Shown one piece after another: positions 22,001 to 29,000 of a DNA stretch of 37,162 nucleotides. Each line of letters opens with the position of its first letter. Position 1 is the stretch's first letter. The notes beneath the pieces are model-generated. The model did no database searches. It had not been told where the DNA came from and was given only the letters and a program-made list of their open reading frames with translations. Source of the DNA: a virus. The DNA is taken from the IMG/VR virus record IMGVR_UViG_3300034093_001004, positions 1 through 37,162 of that record; one strand, 5' to 3'. Both the position numbers and the translations under genes were made by a program.

Positions 22001-23962
22001 GAATGTAAAAGATTCATTTCCAGTTAACTGGAGTGGTAGGTTTCCCGATGCGTCCAATGAAACATCAAATTCTTTTGTATATTGAAAATTATAACCGTAT
22101 GCATTATCAACTGCTCGTAATGTTTTAATAGCAATTTTTGGTAAACGCCACAAAAATTTATTATATTCTTCTTCATTTAAAACAGCATTGCCATCAACTA
22201 ATACAATATCAGCAATACCATATGCTAGTGTTGCATCGTAATATATTGATCTAACATCTTTGAAATCACCAGATTCCATTTTGATATCATATAAATACAT
22301 TCTATATTGAGCGGCTGCCGTTCCAGCAGTGCCAGAATCTAATACAAAATGGCGAAGTTTAGCAGTACCAATTCTATTACCAAAAACAGAAGAAACAGTG
22401 TACGTCAATCCAGTCAGTGTACCTGCTGTTGTTGCAATAGCTGCACCAGCAACCGTAGTTAAAGTAAACCCAGTTACTGATGGTGCAGTGCCAGTTTTAG
22501 CAGAGACTTTATAAACAGTACCGGTTGTGTAACCAGTAATTGTTCCAGTGCCGCCTAATGTACCAGTAATCGTTATCAAATCACCAACAACAATATTAGA
22601 ATTACCACAAGTAAATTGACCAGCAGTTCCACCGATTGCAACAGGTGCAGTTAATGCAGGAAGTGTTGAAAAAACACCATTTGTTATAGAGTCTCTTGCG
22701 TTATCATACAAAATTACTGGTTCGCCGCCATCAACATCCCAAGCACCACAAAATTCATTTACGTTAACATAATTCCCGTATGATGTAGTTAGTGTTGAGT
22801 CTTCTATTGTATTGAAACTGCTTGGTTTATCTATTGCAATAAGTTGTGGTGATTTTAATTCTCGTAAATATCCACCAACATTTGCTTTACCTGATTCTAT
22901 AAAAACAGCAAGTTTAGTAGCTAAACCCCCATTTGCATCACCACTTTCATCATTAGTGAATACTCCTTTATTGACACCATCATTCAAATGTTCTTTGACA
23001 GATACTAATAATCCATTAACAACATAATTACCATTTGCCTCATAGGCTCTTTTTGCTATTTGATCGCCTAATTGATTTAGAGGATCAGATAAAACTCTAG
23101 AGCGAATAATATTACCATATTCAAATTCAGCATATTGATAAAAATCGTCTGAAGTTGCTACATTAACTAAATAAGACTCAAGAGTTACTGTCAACTTATA
23201 TCTATCCGCGCCTGGCGCAGCAAAATTAAATGATCCAGTTGCAGGATCAGTTAGCGTATTGTCATCTGAAGAACCGACAATAGATTCAGTTACAACAAAA
23301 CCAATTTTAGCCCTAACTGAATTATTGAAAGGACTAACATAAGTTGAAAGAGCATCTGTTTTTAAAAATTGACCCTTAGCATATATAATACCAGGAGACA
23401 ATTGAATTTTAGTAGTTACTCCAAAAAACCTGTTGCCTAATGTTGATCCTGATGTGTCGTTAACAACAAATGTTTTTCCACGATAATTGCCATTGGATGT
23501 AATTGTTAATACTTCACCTGAAGAAAAATGTCTGTCAGTACCTCCCCCAAAACTTGTGTAGACGAGATATAGTGTTTTAAAATCAGGTGCGCCTGCTTCA
23601 GAACCCTGCCTTACATCTACAATTTTAGCTTTGAGACCAGGTAGGCCTCCTATATCTTCTCCTGTAACTTCTTCACCTATAAAATTTACCAGTTGTGAAT
23701 TAATTAAAGCTACACTGCTATTATCTACATCATTAATTTTAATGTAATCGACAACGCTGATGCTTTCTTCACATCCAGAAATAATTGCACCCTCTTTGAG
23801 AGTGTAACTTCCTATACTAGAAATTTGATTTTGGAGAATTGTTTGTAATTGCGTCAATTCTCTAGCTTGAACTGCAACTCCAGGTTTGAATAAAATTCGG
23901 TTATAATTTTTATTAACATCAAAATCATCAAAATAGGGTGCAGTATTTAAATTAAGAGCCAT
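16082..23962 (-). CDS. Giant virion structural protein, DUF4815-like N-terminus
   Basis: A 2626-aa protein. The N-terminus (PYFDDFDVNKNYNRILFKPG; VQARELTQLQTILQNQI) resembles DUF4815, found at the start of very large baseplate- or fibre-associated proteins in T4-like marine phages. Later parts: an ~85-aa GTAGQFTC...GLTYT cassette near 440-525; conserved helical segment YTMRDISALEKRIKNLEYYT near 1005-1025; a Calx-beta-like domain at ~1229-1330 (VDEGGSVTITVVTTNA; ELSEILYFTLAD); a conserved block starting FGDPMAQTFTVDNISGGMYV (~1780-1930); GSGY-type beta repeats near 1985-2050 and 2330-2370; and two more cassettes at the C-terminus. ATG 23962 has AGGAAA upstream. The location after gp8 suggests a baseplate-periphery protein linking fibres, possibly replacing T4 gp9-gp12 functions; this is inferred. 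It could instead itself be a long fibre. Confidence 0.85.
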   Translation of the reverse strand: MALNLNTAPYFDDFDVNKNYNRILFKPGVAVQARELTQLQTILQNQISSIGSYTLKEGAIISGCEESISVVDYIKINDVDNSSVALINSQLVNFIGEEVTGEDIGGLPGLKAKIVDVRQGSEAGAPDFKTLYLVYTSFGGGTDRHFSSGEVLTITSNGNYRGKTFVVNDTSGSTLGNRFFGVTTKIQLSPGIIYAKGQFLKTDALSTYVSPFNNSVRAKIGFVVTESIVGSSDDNTLTDPATGSFNFAAPGADRYKLTVTLESYLVNVATSDDFYQYAEFEYGNIIRSRVLSDPLNQLGDQIAKRAYEANGNYVVNGLLVSVKEHLNDGVNKGVFTNDESGDANGGLATKLAVFIESGKANVGGYLRELKSPQLIAIDKPSSFNTIEDSTLTTSYGNYVNVNEFCGAWDVDGGEPVILYDNARDSITNGVFSTLPALTAPVAIGGTAGQFTCGNSNIVVGDLITITGTLGGTGTITGYTTGTVYKVSAKTGTAPSVTGFTLTTVAGAAIATTAGTLTGLTYTVSSVFGNRIGTAKLRHFVLDSGTAGTAAAQYRMYLYDIKMESGDFKDVRSIYYDATLAYGIADIVLVDGNAVLNEEEYNKFLWRLPKIAIKTLRAVDNAYGYNFQYTKEFDVSLDASGNLPLQLTGNESFTFGNGSVSDTARAANIQMVARDSFDIGATSIVAGQYIDILSSGAFTATVEQTSATSIEIDVPNITGSDRKVKVYVTVKVSNTTPIAKSLVVDRYVRIDTGMHPLSTSGDYTLGVSDLFRVVQITATTNADYTTGAEDVTDQFRVDNGQTDNFYGLASIKLKASSTLNLTTKRYIQVKYDKFTRTVSGPSFACVNSYPVDDTGNTGIKTEEIPLYISPTRGVFDLRNCIDFRPYVTDTAVGADTAGSATVNPSLDSIIARPSNGLTNPVPVQEFTTDLQYYLAQGARVVLDNTGEFRVVLGPQNERVDIPSPEGNQMTLATFIMPPYPSLAASAAKIYNRPDLAIKVSQVENSRYTMRDISALEKRIKNLEYYTSLSLLEKEAKDYKILDSNGVDRFKNGLLVDPFRGHGVAAVSHPDFKCSIDNAKQELRAYFSDDTVDFRAISTGQQPGAAQSTSVFHVPYTEVVYTEQLQASKASPIVIELLYANISPNTPSETVIVPSATTSSAPENSTSASYESNILVYNNVTPEAPVFIAATGEPEILDPVVIPDPPAATPALPVLPPATPIAEEISPPLPKPLYLLVRSDSAVDEGGSVTITVVTTNALPGTTVGYTVTGIGAGDLDAGSAPLTGTLTLSSGGTAEVTFFIANDALTELSEILYFTLADQDSLGNWTSGSVGSPGRSTLVTINDTSTTVSGVPIPNTPYVLNTAETAAIPPTCGAGTVWSASEQACIPVFIPQSFAGTLIITPSEDRWHDTEYVEPTYNNKTGSYDQFAYNDAWNVTWNGWTQVDIDIKTEVIDVGSPQVGVTFDGQTEYYEGGSFYTTFTEYTSYQQTITSTTERGFETGISSYSGSLPEDRIESVGEKTINTTIVAYARPIVITGYVTGLAPNAEHTVTMGGILKTTFTTDSQGSASGSVSIGSGEFKTGPIDILITGTSSYGTNSAASAIFYSGGTINQLQQQYDRVRAPQPANKFIQGPVVTRESTTFGDLKTYTTPIAIQTTYQTTFVEPVTTNTETIETVSCFPLQIDPLATLDSVVITDTNINPTITITDSYNDYYHGDNAESYPVVSLPSENFTITGDTAITVEPINTNISFDYDFSFFADDAALAEYNYYYQPGMYGGFCGFGDPMAQTFTVDNISGGMYVSSVDLFFKSVSREGDNNGITLELREVINGYPGPTVIPGGSVHKFRSDCSVSVTTGSSTEFKGTKFQFPIPVYLEAGKEYCIVPIPDADDPNYEVWIAELGASQFGTSKTISKQAHTGILFTSANNRTWTAHQSEDMMFRINRCNFRTNRDYIVTLKNENVDWLEFSNFSSGTEFTMGSFIHNFTFTITNGGTGYTSAPNVQFSGGGGGSGAAATAILTDGVVTGITLTNPGTGYLSNPTVTLTGGGGSGATVTAVLNRAKIIRNSTKYSSTTALLVNGNFSTSNAAPNLARTLVGDGTRTATISSINDRVVDAYVLKAKSENHANLGKITPKIALANTGVGTIVPTTETTIANTTVELSAEKTILSYSNEIATFAAGDPHKKSATIEFVLNTTVNNLSPMVNVETLILAIFKNEINSVDSVASFNEEVRVGGSATSKYISRKVVLAEGQDAEDLIVYLDNKIPTEGDVKVYAKFKNAADDGDFLEDIFWKELEILDGPFNTASQAYGEYSYKIPTKASGSGLNSGTDIFEYDVSRISSIAVTAGGSGFNTVPTVTISGAGGYGATATATLTGTALTAINILNPGRGYGGTLAGVAISGTAGQFTCTAANLAIGDTLTITGTLGGTGSITSYSTGTSYKVSAVTGSAGAVTGFTLQTTSSVAIVTTAGTPTGLTYTFVPTVTIVYGGPLAGVAISGTAGQFTCTATNLAVNDTLKITGTLGGTGTITGYATGTTYKVSSVTGSVGAVTGFTLQTTSSVAIVTTAGTPSGLTYTVVPTPGSGGSSATAIASRSTITYTGYKEYAIKIVHLSTNSARIPKSTNLRAYALQV
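16251..16507 (-). repeat. ~85-aa cassette copy (C-terminal, second)
   Basis: Encodes AGVAISGTAGQFTCTATNLA through GTLGGTGTITGYATG to TAGTPSGLTYTV in the 2626-aa protein. DNA is highly similar to 16543-16801 and 27643-27902. Confidence 0.85.
16543..16801 (-). repeat. ~85-aa cassette copy (C-terminal, first)
   Basis: Encodes AGVAISGTAGQFTCTAANLA through TAGTPTGLTYTF in the 2626-aa protein, separated from the next copy by a short piece of GSGY-type repeat (VPTVTIVYGGP). Confidence 0.85.
22395..22650 (-). repeat. ~85-aa cassette copy (N-terminal third of the giant protein)
   Basis: Encodes APVAIGGTAGQFTCGNSNIV through TAGTLTGLTYTV. More diverged from the C-terminal pair; it shares GNSNIVVGD-like wording with the split copy in the 1453-aa protein (GKSAIAVGD). 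Confidence 0.8.
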
Positions 23963-23971
23963 TTATTTTTC

Positions 23972-25582
23972 CTAAAAAGTTACAATTGCTTTTATAGTCT
24001 CAGCTTGGTTTTCATTTCTATTAACCGCTGCTCGATTTTCAATATAAACAATTTCACCAGAACTAACATTGAATTCAGGGAGTGTCAGACTATTTATACT
24101 CAATCCTGAAGTGTTGCTCGTTTCATTTGTCAATGTACTACTTGAGGTTATATCACCCCTAATTCTTTGTAGATGTATTTTATAAGATGAAACATCATTA
24201 ATTATTTGTGTTACTCTAAACTTGCCTTGAACAGCATCGTCTGTGAGAATAATATTATCAACTGCATAATTACCAGCAGCACCAGTAGCCACATCTACTA
24301 TAAAAGAAGCATTGCCTGTTGTGTCAGTAAAGTGTGCTGTCTTAGGATAATTTTTTAAATTTTTAACGAGACCAATCTGTCTAAAATCATTTCCTAATGT
24401 TAAATCTTCATTGTCCCTATCGAATAAAGTAGATACAATTCCTATTTTATTAGCATACAATTCTCGAATGGGATTCGAACCATGCCCTTCAATTGGTGCA
24501 ATAACAGCTCTAGCAACGGCATTTGTACCAGTGGTTGATGAAAAAGTAATATCAGCAAAAGTGTATCCAGATCCTTCATTAGTAACAATAATGTTTGTGA
24601 TTTCTCCATCAACTACTGTGGCAGTAGCTGTTGCACCTGAACCATCACCAGTTATAACAACAGTAACGGCTCCACTAATATAGTCTACGCCACCATCAGA
24701 TATAACAATTCTTCCTATTGTACCACCGGTTGAGGTGCTTTCTACTGCTGACTGAAGTGAAGGTAGTGCATCTGCTAAACCTAATGTTACTGATGCTTCC
24801 GCTCCCGTACCACCGCCTCCAGTAAAAATTACAGTTGCAAAAGAATAACCAGAACCTGCCGCCGTTACAGTTATAGAATTTACTACACCTGTTCCAGCAT
24901 TTATAGTACATGAGGCACTTGCACCAATGCCATCACCTAGAATAGTAACTTGAGGGGCTGATGTATACCCTGAACCACCTGAAGTGATTGTTAGTGCATC
25001 AATTATACCGTTAACATCAAACGTTGGATTTCCTGTTAATTTTCTTACAGGAATATAATAAGAATCTAAAAATTTAGTTCGATCTGCTGGAGATATTTGA
25101 AACAAAAATTTCCAAATATACCCATCTTGACCAGCTCCGTCATGTTCAATCTTTGTTGGTCCTGTTCCTTCAGGTTTAGTAATACTTTGAGCACCATTGT
25201 TATTATCTAAACATTTATACACATTAAAATCATTAGTTATAACATAAAAATTAGCATCTGCTAAATTATCTTCCCCAGACTCGGCTAAATTATCTTCAGA
25301 ATAGCTATCATCATAAGGATCATATACTGTTCCAGACGTCCATTCTATTTTTCTAGCTAAGTGACATATGTTAGCAGAAGTAATTTTTTGAACAAACATA
25401 ATATTTCGTCTAAACTCATTTAGATAATAGTTAGAGTCAATAGGTTCTTCTGGAAGTTGTTCATCATCCCATTGAGTTGTTTTGCCAATTGCAAAATATA
25501 CAAAATCTCTTTCGTTTAGAATATCTCTATGAAAAGACCTAGCTAATTCTACTCGTCCTGATCTTGTTAGTAACAGTGCCAC
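23972..25582 (-). CDS. 8: Baseplate wedge protein gp8 with inserted beta repeats
   Basis: A 536-aa protein. The first ~190 residues contain a gp8 signature: ARKIEWTSGTVYDPYDD, FYVITNDFNVYKCLDNNNGA, KPEGTGPTKI and DGYIWKFLFQISPADRTKFL. In T4, gp8 (334 aa) joins gp7, gp10, gp6 and gp53 in the baseplate wedge. The extra length comes largely from residues ~190-360, a set of GGSGYTSAP-type repeats absent from T4 gp8; the C-terminal third (IRELYANKIGIVSTLFDRDN onward; RVTQIINDVSSYKIHLQRIR) resumes the conserved fold. The start is GTG at 25582 with AGGAAA 6 bases upstream. It follows the 147-aa gene with a 12-base gap. Identification is confident; the role of the inserted repeats is unknown. Confidence 0.88.
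   Translation of the reverse strand: MALLLTRSGRVELARSFHRDILNERDFVYFAIGKTTQWDDEQLPEEPIDSNYYLNEFRRNIMFVQKITSANICHLARKIEWTSGTVYDPYDDSYSEDNLAESGEDNLADANFYVITNDFNVYKCLDNNNGAQSITKPEGTGPTKIEHDGAGQDGYIWKFLFQISPADRTKFLDSYYIPVRKLTGNPTFDVNGIIDALTITSGGSGYTSAPQVTILGDGIGASASCTINAGTGVVNSITVTAAGSGYSFATVIFTGGGGTGAEASVTLGLADALPSLQSAVESTSTGGTIGRIVISDGGVDYISGAVTVVITGDGSGATATATVVDGEITNIIVTNEGSGYTFADITFSSTTGTNAVARAVIAPIEGHGSNPIRELYANKIGIVSTLFDRDNEDLTLGNDFRQIGLVKNLKNYPKTAHFTDTTGNASFIVDVATGAAGNYAVDNIILTDDAVQGKFRVTQIINDVSSYKIHLQRIRGDITSSSTLTNETSNTSGLSINSLTLPEFNVSSGEIVYIENRAAVNRNENQAETIKAIVTF
24091..24098 (-). promoter_or_regulatory. Intragenic TATAAATA, possible late promoter
   Basis: Exact TATAAATA (followed by G) on the minus strand within the gp8 C-terminal coding region, 129 bases before the 2626-aa gene. 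It could drive that gene or be a chance match. Confidence 0.3.
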
Positions 25583-25594
25583 GTTATTTTCCTA

Positions 25595-26038
25595 TTAAGA
25601 AATAGTGATGGTCCAAGTGATGGTCATGGTATCATTCGCGCCTTTGTTAATTACTGCAAAAACTGTTCGGCAAAGCATTGTGCCAGATGTAGAAGCATTA
25701 AAAATGCCCGCTTCAGTTAACGCACCAGTTCCTACTCCAACTCCGAATGTTGCAACATATGCGATTTGGTTGGTTGTAACTGTAGTTGATGTTAATGATA
25801 CGCGGGCTTGTTGAGTTCCTAGAGCAGTGTTACCACCAGCAGTTGCTGTATTATCCGTACCCACTGCCATATGAGACATTGCAGTTGGGGGAGTATCTTT
25901 CATACGAGAGGCAATATAAGCAAGACCAGTATTCACTACCAGGTTAGGAATAGTAAAATTTTCTTTTTTATTTCCATTTTCATCATAAATTACTACATCA
26001 ACACTTCCTGTAACTTTTAATTCATCAGTATTAATCAT
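25595..26038 (-). CDS. Conserved phage structural protein, function unknown
   Basis: A 147-aa protein beginning MINTDELKVTGSVDVVIYDE. Features: FTIPNLVVNTGLAYIASRMK, AMSHMAVGTDNTATAGGNTA, LTEAGIFNASTSGTMLCRTV and the terminal NDTMTITWTITIS. I associate this LVV.TGL.YIASRM / SHMA.GT / EAGIFN pattern with small tail-associated proteins found in diverse tailed phages. A longer frame would begin at a TTG (26050), but I place the start at ATG 26038 because GGAG lies 6 bases upstream. It lies between the 1453-aa protein and gp8, so it is probably a baseplate or fibre-attachment component. No catalytic motif is seen. Confidence 0.78.
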   Translation of the reverse strand: MINTDELKVTGSVDVVIYDENGNKKENFTIPNLVVNTGLAYIASRMKDTPPTAMSHMAVGTDNTATAGGNTALGTQQARVSLTSTTVTTNQIAYVATFGVGVGTGALTEAGIFNASTSGTMLCRTVFAVINKGANDTMTITWTITIS

Positions 26039-26055
26039 TTTTTTCTCCAATAAGT

Positions 26056-29000
26056 TTATGTTATGTTTGTAACTTCACCAACATAATCTTCTGAAAAATA
26101 TGTTGGGTCGATATAACTAAGTAATGTTATGACACCGGAGTCTGAAGCAGTTGCTGAATCTTCAAAACTTCTTGTCCAAGTTGTTTCTATTGCATCTGTA
26201 TCGTTTATTGCAACAGTTGAATCTTCAAAACTTCTTGTCCAAGTTGTTTCTATTGCAACTGTATCGTTTATTGCAACAGTTGAATCTTCAAAACTTCTTG
26301 TCCAAGTTGTTTCTATTACTACAATATCATCTATTGCAGTTGTTGAATCTGCAATACTTCTTGCTGTTTCTATTACTGCGATATCATCTATTTCAGTTGT
26401 TGAATCTTCAAAACTTCTTGTCCAAGTTGTTTCTATTACTACAATATCATCTGTTGAAGGATTTGTTCCAAATCCAAATGGATCTGTAAATGTTCTATTC
26501 CAACTCATATTTATACTAGCAGCATCACTAGTTATGGAAGAATCTAAAAGTGATTTTTCTACAGTTTTAAGAATAGCGACAATTCCCGTATATGCTTCAG
26601 GAAAATAATCCTCCGGACCATAGTCTTGAAAATCAATCTCAGCAGCACTAACAGAATCTGTAAAAAACGTTTCTATTGATATAGTGAAAGTATCTGAATT
26701 GGTAGTACTATCTGCTCGTGTAGTACTAAAACTTACTACTAGTGCATCACTGGCATCTGTCAAATCTTCTGTAATAAATTCATTAAGTTTCAACCCAGTG
26801 GTACTAAACTCAATTGAAATGTCTAAATCAGATATTAAAAATAGGTCACCAAATACTTCTTTTCCTGCTGGATGCATATGTTCTCTAAATACATCATTCC
26901 AGATATATTGAGGAAGCGAAGATTTTATTATATAAGAATAATTTTGAAATTTAAAATTGTCTTGTAAAATGTTTAAACTAGATGTTTTACCTCTATCATT
27001 TTTATATTTACCATCGTATAAAAACAAATAATCAGAACTCAACGTTATTTGTAAAGTTTCTCCGGTATCTGATGTAATAGTATCTGTCGTGGACGCTGAA
27101 GTATATCCAGATCCTGGTGCTAAAATAGTCCATGAAGTGGGAACATTATCCTCATCCACTTCTTTAACTGTAAAATAAGAAAGATCATTTTCAGTTTGAG
27201 CAAAACTAAATACATCACCTATTTTAAATCCCGCATCACTTTGTAACACAGCAGTCGCTGTAGCGCCTGATCCTGCACCTCCAGTAAAAGTAACTGTTGG
27301 TGCTGATGAATAACCTGATCCTTCATTGGAAACTGTAATACTGGTAACTTTTCCACGTACAGCAGTCGCTGTAGCACCAGAACCACCGCCGCCCGATATT
27401 GTAACAGTGGGGTTGCTAGTGTATCCAGAACCTTCATTCTTTACAGTGATATTGGTGACTGTTTCACGTACAGCAGTAGCAGCAGCACCAGAACCACCGC
27501 CGCCCGATATTGTAACAGTGGGGTTGCTAGTGTAACCAGAACCACCAGCAGTTACAGTGATACTAGTAACTACGTTACCTGTAAGAGTAGCTGTAGCTGT
27601 AGCACCAGAACCCCCACCGCCTGATATTGTAACAGTAAGTACAGATGTATAGGTTAGACCTGTCGGCGTACCTGCGGTTGTAACAATTGAAAAGCCTTCT
27701 GGTGTCTGAAGAGTAAATCCAGTAACAGCACTAACCGAACCAGTAATAGCGGAAACTCTATAAACAGTACCAGTGGTGTAACCAGTAATTGTACCTGTAC
27801 CACCAAGAGTACCAGTAATTGTTAATCTGTCACCAATTGCCAAGGTAGTCGCAGTGCAGGTGAACTGACCAGCAGTACCAGAAATTGCCACACCTGCAAG
27901 GACAGTGGGTACAGTAGTATAACCAGAACCACCAGCAGTTACAGTAATACCAGTAACTGTTCCACGTACAGCAGTCGCTCTAGCGCCAGTATCTACTCCC
28001 CCTGAAAATGCAACAGTAGGTACGCTGGTGTAACCAGAACCACCAGCAGTTACAGTGATACTAGTAACTACGTTACCTGTAAGAGTAGCTGTAGCTGTAG
28101 CACCCGAACCACCACCACCTGAGAATGCAACAGTAGGTGCGTTAGTGTAACCAGAACCTCCAGAAGTTACGGTAATACCAGTAATTTTTCCACGTACAGC
28201 AGTCGCTGTAGCACCAGAACCACCGCCGCCCGATATTGTAACAGTGGGGTTGCTAGTGTAACCAGAACCTTCATTTGTTACAGTGATACTAGTAACTATA
28301 TTACCTGACTTCCTAGAACTAAGTGTGGCGATAGCTGTAGCACCCGAACCTCCACCCCCTGATATTGTAATAGTAGGTGCGCTGGTGTAACCAGAACCTA
28401 CAGCCGTTAAAGTAATACCAGTAACTGTATTATCTGTACGAGTGGCAGTAGCTGTAGCAACCGAACCTATTGTAACGGTGGGATCACTAGTATAACCAGA
28501 ACCCGCTGCCGTTACAGTAATACCAGTAACTTTTCCACGTTCAGCAGTAGCGGCAGCACCCGAACCACCACCACCTGAGAATGCAACAGTGGGGTTGCTA
28601 GTGTAACCAGAACCACCAGCAGTTACATCAACACTAGGTACTGAATAATTTGCATAACTGCCAGATATTACTGAAGTTAAACATCTAGTTATATATCCTT
28701 TTATATTTTGTTCTAAGTTTTCTGCATCTTTTAAAAGTATAACTGTTTCATAATACTTTTTTGTGTTTACAGTATACGTTAAACCAGTTAAACTACCTGC
28801 TGTTGTTACAATAGCAGTATCATCTGTAGCGGTTAAAGTGAAACTAGTCACAGCAGGTAAAGGTGCTACAGAAGTGGCTGTAGCACCAGAACCACCACCA
28901 CCGGTTATTGTAATAGTAGGTGCGCTGGTGTAACCAGAACCCCCATTCGTCACATTGATACTAGTAACTATGTTACCTGTACGAGTAGCTGTAGCTGTAG

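Noticed and set aside
26039-26050. Upstream TTG start for the 147-aa gene
   Set aside because: The TTG codon overlaps the GGAG that serves the ATG at 26038.
26129-26608. Plus-strand 159- and 112-codon frames opposite the gp7-position gene
   Set aside because: They mirror the 63-bp tandem repeats on the other strand and have no ribosome site or homology I recognise.
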